This document shows positions 33,850 through 44,515 of a stretch of 64,000 nucleotides of DNA, in pieces. The notes beneath the pieces were generated by a model. It did not search any database, had not been told where the DNA came from, and worked only from the letters and a program-made list of their open reading frames with translations. The stretch spans positions 248,001 through 312,000 of the forward strand of contig JAEUWP010000562.1 of NCBI GenBank assembly GCA_018524725.1. The letters are read 5' to 3'. Each line of letters opens with the position of its first letter. Within the stretch, counting starts at the first letter, position 1. This stretch comes from Podaxis mareebaensis (taxonomy: Eukaryota; Basidiomycota; Agaricomycetes; Agaricales; Agaricaceae). Made by a program: the position numbers and the translations under genes.

Positions 33850-36002
33850 ATGGTCGAACAAGAACACCACGAGGCTGACGGAAGCTCAGGCTGGCGTTCT
33901 AAGCGACGTAGGTTCCCTGAAGGACCTGTCCCAGATGAAACTGGTGATGCAGAGCAAATTCCTCGGGGAGATCGTGCCCGGGTCCGAGGACGGAGAGGCC
34001 ATCTAAAGCTGATGACGGAGATGCCCTTCGACATTTTGCTCGAGATCTTCGGTCAGCTGGATCCCATAGACCTCTTGCACCTCTCTTGGTCGACAAAGAC
34101 CCTGCGAGACATTATTATGAGCAAAAGTGGACGTATTCTCTGGAAGAATGTACTATGACTTGTCGTCGTAATCGCGCCTTTTGGTACTTACGACTAATAA
34201 CAGGCGTTCTCGAGGCTATATGCATCAGACAATCCGCCTCCGGAATGCCCTTCGGATCTCAACCTCGCCCAATATACCCTTTTTCTCTTTGGTAAACGGT
34301 GCATGGTACGGCGTCCCTCTCTCACTGACCGATAAGTTATTCTGAGAACCTGATATGTTCTTAGGAGTGCGAAACAAATGTCGGGCACAATCGATCTTGG
34401 GCAATGAGATTGCGCGTTTGTCGTCAATGCCTGCACTCTGAAAGGTAAGTTCCATGAATTGCAAAATTTGCAACGAGAAATCGTCTCATATTATAGGTTT
34501 GTGTCGGCTTCGGGACCGGGTTCTGCCCCCGCTCCATGGTGGGGTCTAGCCACAATTTACGCACGTCAGTTCTGGGTGATGGGAGCTATCATTCTCACTG
34601 ACTTTCGGCGATAGGGAAGGGAAAGTTTTACCTAAAAGCGGAATATGAACAAGTCCAAGAAAAGGCTCGGACTCTGAGCGGTGAACTTCTGACTCAATAT
34701 CGGAATGAACGCAGACAGCACATGGAAGATCGAAGAGAGGTATGACGTATCTGGAGTCCAAGCGACGACAACCCTTAAATTTTCTTCAGGGTGCGGGTTC
34801 TTACATGACTTGGCTGATCAAAAGAAAATGGGAAAGGAGAGCTGAACTCTCTTCCCTGAGAGCTGAGAGACAAAAGGCGTACGTTAACTCTTGGTCGCCA
34901 CACAGAATAACACCTAACGTGAACCTTACAGGATTCTAAAGAGGCTTGATGATATTGGTTTGTTCTAAATCTGGATTAACGCTCCGGTTTTAGTCCTGAA
35001 AGTGTATCATAGGCTGGAAAGACTCCGAAGTCTGTCTCCACGCAGTCGCTACCCTTTCTGATTGTTCAAAACCCAAGGCGTTAACCGATCGAGGTAGTTC
35101 TTGTATTGGGAACTCTTATGGTGGGATCCATCAATCTGACTATCGCTATAGAGTGGAATGCTCTGTATCCAACCCTCATGGAACGTTTGGAAGAAGCGAA
35201 GGTGGTCTATCAAAAGCGAAGACATAGAAACAAGATTCTCAGGCGTTTCAAGGTCATGCAGGAGCAGATTGACCGTATATGCGGAGACGGAAACAGCGTT
35301 CTAGGTGACGACGAGCGTCCATTCGCGGAGGATATTTCTGTTCTTGAGCCCTTCAGATCCATGATCTTTCAGGATACCGATGAGGACCCTAAATGTTTAT
35401 CCATGGATGATTCAACGTTCAGACAAGTCATGGTGGATTGGCATCACGAACGGAAACAGTTCATCTTGTCCTTACTACCCGCAGATTTAATCAAGGATGT
35501 TGATGACAACGAAGTTCGTGATCCTCTTCACCTGGAAGCCGTGTACTTCTGCGGAGGCGGCGACGACACAGTCCAATATTACTATCACACTCTTTGTCGA
35601 TCCAGACAGACTTCAGGCGAGATACCTAGCGATGCGCCAAAGGAGTTTTCCCTCCTCTACAAGGGAGAGTTTCGTAGACCTTGGCAATGGGACCGAGACA
35701 GGTGGTCCTTCGACTTCGAAAGGTATACGGTAACGACGACCATGTTAGTGTTTCTCGGAATGGACCCCAGAACGACTACGCCAATAAGCTTTTTAATCGA
35801 TTGTGATGTGGTCAGATTGCATTGCATTCAATGCGACAGTAGTGAGATTCTCCTGCATAACTGCTGGTCAGCGGTATGTGTCTTGACGCTTATGCCGATG
35901 GCGCAATTTGATAGTTTTCGCTGCCAGATGAAACATGAGTTAGATCACCACAGAGATAACATCATGTTTCCCGGAGAGCTGAAATGGCGGGTCGTTTCGT
36001 AG
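33850..36002 (+). CDS. F-box protein with two Cys/His modules (paralogue 1)
   Basis: Predicted SCF substrate receptor. The start is at 33850. A basic stretch RVRGRRGHLKLMTEMP precedes the F-box (residues about 54-100: MPFDILLEIFGQLDPIDLLH, LSWSTKTLRDIIMSKSGRIL). After the first intron AFSRLYASDNPPPECPSDLN leads to a four-Cys module, KRCM|EC...W.MRLRVCRQC, split by an intron (about 34300-34395). A long, charged, probably helical middle part (REGKFYLKAEYEQVQEKART, KRKWERRAELSSLRAERQKA) follows, then PFAEDISVLEPFRSMIF and LHCIQCDSSE. The last intron (about 35874-35928) joins to MKHELDHHRDN, completing C-x2-C...H-x4-H. Stop at 36002. No frameshift found. Substrate unknown. Three full paralogues and one fragment lie to the right. 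Confidence 0.85.
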
Positions 36003-36609
36003 CGGAAATATGTAAAACATGTCGGGGGCCCTTCGCTTATTGGTTGTCACCGATGCGATTTGTATACTATATACCTACAACGTGTAAAACAGTGCAATTA
36101 CTTATGTCGAGACAATTCGATAATTTGGACATGTCTTCGTCGACATTTATTTTAAGAGACGACCAAGGTCACACTTGTACTACCTCCACGAACAGGCATC
36201 CCGTCCATTAACAATGGGACGAGAAACCCATCTATCCGCAGAAAACCTATTTGCAGCGACGCTGGCATCAGTGAACAAGCCTCGCAGCCCCATATAGGTC
36301 CGGCAATGCACAAGCATAAACAGCAGCTCAGCGGAATTCAGCAATCGCTGAGCGCCAGATAGTGTAATGTAATATGCCGAAAATGATCGAAAGTGTGCCG
36401 TATATAACGAGTTATGGGATGCATTGGTATTCTCGGGAATGTCTACAGTAATTGCTAGGACGATCCCGAGTATAGCGAGTGTCGAGGCCAAGGCTGGGAT
36501 AGCATATCTGGCCTTTCGTGTCCTTGTGAGGGCACTCTGAAAAGTGCCGTTACCTGTGCAAGCTAGTTGGCAGAAGGGGAAGGAGACCAAAAAAGGCAAG
36601 GTGTGATAA
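36003..36609. other. Intergenic region, F-box gene 1 / ATG15
   Basis: About 600 bp. A minus-strand open frame (36180-36623) has one hydrophobic stretch (IPALASTLAILGIVLAITV) but overlaps the ATG15 start and lacks other support. Confidence 0.5.
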
Positions 36610-38336
36610 ATGGCCTTGACCAAAGCGGAAGTGCTGTTGATGCTCTTTGGTCTGCTCTACCTCGCTCATATCATCCTCTGCGCAGATGCACTCGTTTCAC
36701 AGCAGATAACATTCAGCTCGCACATAGGATTCGCTCCTAATAAGGCCATAGATCAACAAAGAAACCTCAGATTCTTCCCAAGCGACGTAGATCGACTTCC
36801 CCGCATCGGTGCAACGCTCAAGAGCAGACCAACGACGATCTATCGCCCGCGGTCACTAGATGCGTTGCACAACACACGAACGCGCTCGCTGAGATATGCA
36901 GAGAGTCCTACGGAACCACTTGAGTGGGACGTGAAGGAAGTACCGGGGCCCGACGTCGAAGATCGGCACACGCTAGCGCAACTAGCCAGGATGTCGGGTA
37001 ATGCCTACGCTATGCCTGGACGGCCCAATTGGTACGAGATTGACCAAACATGGAATCAGGTATGCAGCCTCTCTGTTCACCCACACATTGTCTCATGATT
37101 CTTATAGAGCTTTCCATTTGGTTGGGAAGACGAAGCGGATGGCTTCAGAGGGCACGTCTTCCTCTCCAACGATAATTCAACTGTTATCCTATCCATCAAG
37201 GGGACGACACTCTCAGGCCCAAGTTCAAGGAAGGACAGGTTCAACGATAACTTGTATGCCCATTTCCTACCAGGTGGCACCGCAACTTGCTGATGCGACC
37301 CGTATCAAGATTGTTTTCGTGCTGCTGCGCCCACGTCAGCCCTCCCTGGATGATCCGTACCGTCTGTAACTGTTATGCAAGGCATTGGCGATGTGATAAC
37401 ACATGCCTCTCCAAAGCCCTCATTGACGACAGTCTATTCTACTCCATCGGCGTCGTGAGTGGATATATGCGCCTGAGTGGCTTTGTTTGCTCACCATCTC
37501 GACTAATCACAGCGATTAGTGGACGACTTAATTGAAGCTTACCCCCATGCCAACATATGGCTTACAGGCCATTCCCTTGGTGGCGCTCTCGCTTCTCTTC
37601 TAGGCGCAACATACGGTTTCCCAGTCGTCGCGTTCGAAGCTCCAGGCGAACGTCTTGCGGCATCACGTCTCCATCTCCCACTCCCACCCTCCCCGTCAAT
37701 TTCTCCGTTAATCTCGGTCTCATCTAGTGACGAAGACCCCCATCCTGCTCATCCACACCTTCCTATAACCCACGTCTACCACACCTCGGACCCAATCCCG
37801 CAAGGCGCATGCACAGGCATTTTCTCGCCTTGTGAGCAAGCCGGTTATGCGCTTGAGACTAGATGTCATTTAGGTAAAAGCATTGTATTTGATACGGTTG
37901 GCAAGCTAGGATGGCATGTCGATGTGAGAACACATGTGATCAAGGCGGTGATTACGAGGTTATTGGAGGATGAGGAAGTTGACTGGGGTGAGCCAAGTGA
38001 GGATGATGATAATAGCGATGATGATGAGGACGAGGATTGGTGGAACTGGATCAAGCGCAAGCTGAGGTTCGGAGGAAAGAAGAAGAGTGGCATAGAAGGC
38101 CTTGGGGGGGAGAGGAAGAGGAGGGAGGTGCCAGCAGCCACAATTGAGGAAGACTGCGTGGTAAGTGACGGAATCCCGCGCCTGGTGAAACGGCTCTCTT
38201 ACATGCCCCTCCTTAGGACTGTTTCAAGTGGGAATTTGGTGATTTCAAGGTCCCAGACGGTGGAGATGGTGGTGGAGGTGGGGATGATGATGACGATATA
38301 CCAGAACCGCCAGATCCAGACTGGTATAGTGCTTAA
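36610..38336 (+). CDS. ATG15: Autophagy lipase Atg15
   Basis: Phospholipase that breaks autophagic-body membranes in the vacuole lumen; it reaches the vacuole as a type II membrane protein. The N-terminal hydrophobic anchor reads [19 protein letters not shown]. Family regions: [92 protein letters not shown], and the lipase elbow [17 protein letters not shown] (catalytic Ser of GHSLGG, about 37560-37610). Asp and His regions follow in [16 protein letters not shown] and [10 protein letters not shown]. The C-terminus is acidic ([20 protein letters not shown]) and after the last intron ends [11 protein letters not shown] at 38336. Full-length with five or so introns. It separates F-box genes 1 and 2. 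Confidence 0.93.
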
Positions 38337-38591
38337 TATGGTTACTTTCGAGGTAAACTGACATTTGTAAGTTTGAAACTTTATATCCTGTACAATTACA
38401 ACGTTCATGTATATATTGCTCGTGTATCAAGTATAGTCCATCGAACATTGCATCATTATACATGTAAGTATGCAGGTGCTGGGTATACTCGTCCGATTGG
38501 ACGCGAAGGCACCAACTGGGTCACTAAACACCCCACAATAAACCATAAATTACCCAACAAATGCAACCAATGAAGGGATAAATCGCAGCGT
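38337..38591. other. Short intergenic region between convergent genes
   Basis: About 255 bp between the ATG15 and F-box 2 stop codons; presumed overlapping 3' ends. Confidence 0.55.
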
Positions 38592-41345
38592 TCACTCCAT
38601 TTTCACATCTTCATCCGCCTTTTTCCGCATAGGGATTTTCACAGGGAAATGGGTATCTCTGATTGACCGATCCAGCGGGACCTCGAACATGGCCCTCAGT
38701 TCCTTCTCCTCTGGCATAGGCAGCTTCGTAGTCGGCGAAGGCACACCGTAAATATGGTCGATCATGTGATCATCTTCCATCTCGGGGAAGGAGTGGTAAC
38801 TATTGATTGATGGTTGATTAGAAATGCGTCTGCGAAGGGATGCTAACTCACTAGTTCCAATGCGTTTGCATAACTTGCAGCTCAGGCGAAATAGCACTTC
38901 GGCACCGTTTGCACTCAAGGAATGGTTTCCCTGCACCTCCGTTCTCTTCTCTGAAACGTATTAAGGCGAGGTCTTCTGGATCTGTGACAAGGCGCCACTT
39001 CCTATTTTCGACTGGCTGTTTGACTTTCTTTTTCCCCTTGGGCGGGGACGTCGATGAGGACTCGTTGGAGTGTGCTGAGTGTTTCTTGAGTTCGTGTAAG
39101 ACCTAGATGATAAATTTAGATCGGCGGACTAGGGGGTGCAAAGAGGGGGAGGGGGTACATACTGCCATGCGCCACTTCATAACCCACCGTCCTTTCCTAG
39201 GCTCCGAGCATCTCACACACTCGAATCTACATTCCTTCTCATCCATCTGCTCCGCGGTAATCTCATCCGGATTCTCGCCACACTCGTGTATAATAGCCCT
39301 TGCAACATTCGACGCCTCTTGGTCAAAAGTCAGATCACGGCAGTCACACAGCCATGGTCTGTGATAAATCGCGGCGGAAACTACTAAGAGGTCTTCGGGG
39401 TCCGCGTCGCGGCGATTAACCTGGGTGGAAGGTTGGCGTTGGCATTCGTGAGCGAGAACACGGGGATAGGAGATTGGTTCAACGCAGGAGGGGCATTGGA
39501 AGAAGGTTGTTGCGAGGTTGAGGGCTTTGGCGCTGGAGCCGGCTTTGTCTTTGCCTTTAGCGCTCGCTCTTCCGGGCCCATTCTGAGACTTGGGTAGGAG
39601 GGAAGCAAGGAATTGGTTCCGAGACTCGTTCCAGTCTTCTGTGAAGTGCTCCAGTGATTTCGCAAATTCGTCATTATCTGTCATGAATATCGGCTCTTCG
39701 TCCAATTCGCCAAGGACGTAGGATTTGAAGGGTTCCGTCAGTGCAACGTCGAGGATTTGGGGCATCAAATTGTAATTGGATTGTTTTCTTGACCAAGTGG
39801 AGATCTTCCTAGCGAGGTTGTCGCAGCGTCGTATGATTCGGGTTTGCTTTTCCCGCTCGAGCCGAAGTTCTCTGACGGCTTCGAGGTGATCAATTAGCTC
39901 CGGACAAAGGGTCTCCCAAGCTGTAACATATATCAGCCTGAGTGGTTAATTATTATATTCATGTGGCGCGCCTTTGTCTGTGAGAGGTTTCGCGATTCTC
40001 ATTCCTGGAAGAGTCCACAGCTGATGGTTATTGAGACGCTCAAGTTCTTCTTTCCAACCTTTAGAACCCTGGTCATTGAAATATCTTTCAAAAATCCTTG
40101 ACGGGTAACGCACCAAGTTCGCTAAGCCTTGCAACGATCCTATGTGCAGAGTGAGCAAGCCGGCCTGAGGCATTGATTGAGGAGAAACCTACATATTTCG
40201 CCTTTTTATCCTGATCTCCTCAAGCTCATTCTTCCGATCCCGCTTCTGCTCCCTCTGCCACTGTGTGAATTCCCATTCCTCCTACACGGGCAATATGTAT
40301 GTCAATCGTATGAAGGTGAATTATGAAGGTCATTCCTACCTTTCGCCTATTCTTCATCCACTCTTCTCTCTGCTTCATATATTCATTCCACTCATCACTT
40401 TCTGGGCGCATAGACTCCATTTTGGCCTTGACTTCATCAAGTTCACTTCTCAGAACATATGTTTGATATCCTTAGCAGAAAAGATCAGCACGACAAGTCG
40501 GCGAAATATAAAAAGCAGCTCACTTCCGCGAACAAATGTTCGGATCATCGGTATGACTAGCCAGTATTGGTGGGTAATCGATAGTACCGTGAATCTGTCC
40601 CATGTAAGACCACGCCATGTAGGGAAATGTCCGGCACACATACCGATTCCCCTCCAAACAATTGCCACATACCCGTAACCTATGAGGCCAAACAACGTGT
40701 GAGCCATGAGGAGAGTTACACTCCTGAAGACATCAGACATAAAAATAGGGCCGTGGTAATGAGGATTGAGAAGACAGCATAAGTGGGTTAAGGAGAAACG
40801 ACTGACGGTGCACCGCTTGTTAAACAATAATTTTGTGTATTGTGCGAAGTTGAGATCGGAGGGACATTGAGGTGGTGGGTGTCCGGACGTATATAATGCC
40901 TCAAATGCCTATAAGACTGCTCAAGGATACTGAGATTGTTCACATAAGTCGAAGAACATACGTTCTCCCATAGAAATCTCGCCGATTTACCCATTATGAT
41001 AGAATGAAGAGATTTGTTTGCCCACGAAAGGTGAAGGAGGTCTATAGGTTCCAAGGAATTGAAGATCTCGTATAGAACGTCCATCGGCATCTCAGTCATG
41101 AGCTTAAGACGCCCTCTTCTTCCTTTAACCCGAACGTCTGGCCTCGATATGGACGAGGCCTTGGAGCTATTTTGTTCCGTTGCTTCGTGGTCAGTCTTTC
41201 GTCGTTTCGCAGAACTGGGCCTGCTTGTGGAGACGGTTGAAGGTGCTTGGGCCGGCCGCTCCTTGCTCTGGGTATTCGCCGGTTTCCGAGCGGCTAGTTC
41301 CTTCTCGCGAAGCCTTGCCGAGAAACGACAGATAGGTGTATTCAT
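38592..41345 (-). CDS. F-box protein with two Cys/His modules (paralogue 2)
   Basis: Start MNTPICRFSARLREKELAAR at 41345, 71 bp below a TATA box. Basic motif VRVKGRRGRLKLMTEMP, then the F-box (MPMDVLYEIFNSLEPIDLLH, LSWANKSLHSIIMGKSARFL). Exon 2 gives ALYTSGHPPPQCPSDLNFAQ and KRCT, exon 3 ECNSPHG..WPHRLRVCGNC (four-Cys module). Further exons encode a helical middle, MPQILDVALTEPFKSYVLGE, and the C-terminal zinc-finger-like part RFECVRCSEP...WRMA|VLHELKKH, completed across the intron at about 39105-39160. This copy is longer than its paralogues: it adds KPFLECKRC (a further CxxC) and an acidic tail ending KKADEDVKME. No frame damage seen. Confidence 0.83.
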
Positions 41346-41679
41346 TATCGAGACCGGAGAGTGAGCCCAGACAAAGAACCTCAGGAAGGGATGGGGGAGG
41401 GAGAGCAAAGCGTAATATTTATATGGGAAGACCTGCCAAGGAACCATGTGGCAGCATGTGGCCCGCACTCTTCCTAATTTAGACGTTGCTCCCGCCTCCC
41501 GCCCAACCCTGGCGGCCGTCGCTGACTACTCACTGACGGGCTGTGACTCATACGCGATGCCTTGACAGACGCTGACTCAACCAGGGATTAGATCAACGGC
41601 ACGAGGTTTGAATTGGATTAGAGAACTCCAAAACTATAGTACGATGGAGAGAAGCGTAAATTATGCGTGGGGTTATAGG
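41346..41679. promoter_or_regulatory. Promoter of F-box gene 2 with TATA box
   Basis: TATAAATA on the minus strand at 41416-41423, 71 bp upstream of the start codon. The rest is 3' flank of F-box gene 3, whose stop is at 41680. Confidence 0.6.
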
Positions 41680-43747
41680 TCAGTGCTGAATCTTGCGCGC
41701 TATTTCCCACTTGTCCTCGGGAGACCACCTGTCCTTAGGAGACAAGTCTACCTCATCATCGTGAAAATTTGTTTCATGATTGATCTGTAGGTGCCGATCA
41801 ATCTCTCATTAGGCGCAAAGGAGGGGGGTTCACATACCACATCACTCCACCGGCATGTTGCGCGATATCCTGGACATCGAAGGCATCGAAATAATAACGT
41901 ATTTCCCATTCCTGAGGCCGTTGCTGTCAGGGGGTCTTGTCCAACATGTGTGATGATGGATTTGGCAATTTCGTGGGCCCTATGATTGAAACAGAACTTG
42001 CTATCCCAAAACCATGGCCGCGTGAATGATCCTCCCATCTGAGACAACTCCTTCGGGGCGTCATCCGGAATCGTACCTGGCCCTTGCTTGCGATTGGGTA
42101 GCCCTCAACGAAGAAAAATACAGAGGCCAACTCGAGAGGATCCGGTCCTTGAATATCTGCCAAATCTCTGGGCAACAAGGATAACAAACAGCGTCTGCGC
42201 ACTTCGTTCCATTCCGTAATCGATTGGGCCAGCTCTTCGTCACTGGGTGCAGTTTCAGGTTCCGGACTGGCCATGAAGAAGATACTTGACCTATAAGGCT
42301 CTAGTATGGCGAGATCCTCAGGCAAAGGCAGTAATTCAACTGGAAGAGATGATCGAAGTTTGTCTATCTGCTGTTTCAGGATTTGCAAGTGACCCATAAA
42401 TTTTGAGCGTCGTTCTGAGATGTAAATCGCCCCGAGTTGCTGCAGATGTGTAAGAAGTTTTGGCCGAAGATTCTTCCACTCTGCCGAAGCGACGCATGTT
42501 ACAAGACCTCCAACAGACGATAAGAAGATTTACCTCGATCAGTCAGCAGCTTTGGCTTCAGGACCCCAGGAAGAGTAGACACCCTGTTATGATTGTCTTT
42601 CTGATCTCTGGCTCGTCCCAGCCTGTCCAAAGGTATCAAGGTATATGCCAAAAGGATGAGTTCACGACTCGAACCTATTTCCTTGAGCCTTTCAAGAATG
42701 CTACAGAAATATAGGTTTGAGCGCAACTTGGGAGGTTGAAGGCGTTAATGACATACTTGTTTCGCCTCTCACTCCGTGCAGAATCCAATTCATCCTTGCG
42801 TTCCTCTTTCTTTTTCGATTTCCAGGTTTCATAAGCCACTTGGCCCTATATGAATGATATTAGCATCTGGCCATCTTCGGAAGTGGTACTGTGCCTACGT
42901 TTTCCCTATTCCGAAAGGGCAAGTTCCATTCGTCCTTAACTCTGGTGACTGTACGCCATTGAAGCTCCTCCATCTTGGCTTCCAACTGATCATGCTCCGA
43001 CTTCTTATATAACACCTGATTTCCTGGGAAATTTTAGATACCTGGCAAGCAAATTTCTGGCAGACTCACCTAACATTATAGTACTGAGCTCCAACCCCTC
43101 ATGAAAATCACAGCAAAGCCAGGAGGGTGATACAAACCTAAAACGAAACTTCAATGCTACATCAAAAAAGAATTGATTGTATTGACAGAACACACTTTTG
43201 AGACATCAGACATTTACGGCAAGCTCGGAGTCTCATCATCCAAGAATCATGAAGGCCCAGAGCTGCTTCGCATTCCCGAATAAAGCAGAGCTCTGCATAA
43301 AAAAACAACACTATAATGACGAGGCGAGAACATCACACACCATACACTTTTTACCAAATAAGAATCTCGTGCATTGCGCAAAGGTTAAGATCTGCAGGAC
43401 AGGGCGGAGGTGGATTTTCCGAAGCATATAATCTTGTGAAAACCTATGTCAGAATTCTTCATGAGCACGATATGGTCTGAAAAAGAACCTGTATCCCAAA
43501 GAAATCGAGCAGCCTTGCCCATGATAATGGCATTCAGACTTTTGCTCGACCAAGAAAGGTGCAACAAGTCAAGAGGCTCTAGTTGGTCAAAGATCTCCAA
43601 TAGTGTGTCGAGAGGCATCTCGGTCATCAGGTTTGATACCACATTTGACGAACTTGGGCTTGGGCTTTGGTCTGAAGTCACGATGCTGGACGGGTTTGTC
43701 TCCGAAGCAGACACTTCTTGAAGAATCTGGTGTGTATCCGCGTGCAT
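41680..43747 (-). pseudogene. F-box paralogue 3, probably frameshifted
   Basis: Start MHADTHQILQEVSASETNPS at 43747; F-box MPLDTLLEIFDQLEPLDLLH, LSWSSKSLNAIIMGKAARFL. Exon 2 has LYASENPPPPCPADLN, then one extra T (43380-43382 on the plus strand) before the frame that gives FAQCTRFLFGKKCM, so the normal frame meets a stop. Downstream exons are well kept: ECEAALGLHDSWMMRLRACR, LPEDLAILEPYRSSIF, FRCLRCPGYRATCRWSDV and, after the last intron, INHETNFHDDEVDLSPKDRW to a stop at 41680. Because the rest is intact, this is either a young pseudogene or is rescued by a different acceptor (CACAAG, about 43440) that would translate about 20 codons in a shifted frame. A sequencing error is also possible. 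Confidence 0.65.
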
Positions 43748-44515
43748 TGAACGGAGCAAGAGAATATTCAAATCAATAAAATGTGATTTGACCAAAGTGG
43801 GACGTCTGGACTGTAGCTGTACGTAGAAGTCACTCTACAAGTCAGACAGCGCTCAAATTGGGCCAATAGCAAACAGCTGAGTCAGCGACCAAAATATGTT
43901 TTCACGCGCGAGCAACTGCGACTCAATTAGTGAGGTTCTTAAGTATCGAGGGTCGAGGATGACCTGGGGATGACCCATTCGCCATTGTTCCTGAAAATAC
44001 CTTAATGGACTATTGGGATCTAGATCCTCTTTCGTCACCTTTACCACTCCCCATGCCGCTCTCTCACTTGCACGTTACATTACTCAGAAGTGAACCAGGA
44101 CATTGAGAGGCTTTTTGCGACCTACGTCGTCTCATCCTCGGTGACTACTGTGCATTGCCTCGATTTAAACTTCCAGAAGAGTTCTTTGCCTGTGGATATT
44201 GACCGTATGAGGTATGACCTTCCGTTCGACATCCGAGACACTTCCAGCTTTCACGGAGGAGCGAAACACGGCAAGGATAAGGCTCAACGCACCGCCCTGA
44301 GACGGAATATTTGCTTGATACACCCCTTCTCGACGGCTTTGCTGGCATAATCCCTTCGCATCTGCAACAACTGGGGAACTTAGGTTGGAAACAGACAACT
44401 ACATTTTCATTAAATACCATGGAGCTCAGGGATTGGGGGACACGTAGCCGGACTAGAAGATTATATCGTGTAGATAGATGCAAACGGTGAACAGTTGGGT
44501 ACTACAGCCTAACTT
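43748..44515. other. Intergenic region between F-box genes 3 and 4, with a coding-like relic
   Basis: A minus-strand frame at 43853-44047 (DLDPNSPLRYFQEQWRMGHP, QVILDPRYLRTSLIESQL) has protein-like composition but no ATG. I do not recognise it; it may be a remnant of a lost gene. The remainder shows nothing certain. Confidence 0.4.

Noticed and set aside
36180..36623. 147-codon minus-strand frame with one hydrophobic segment
   Set aside because: Overlaps the ATG15 start codon and promoter; no family match and no supporting splice or promoter signal.
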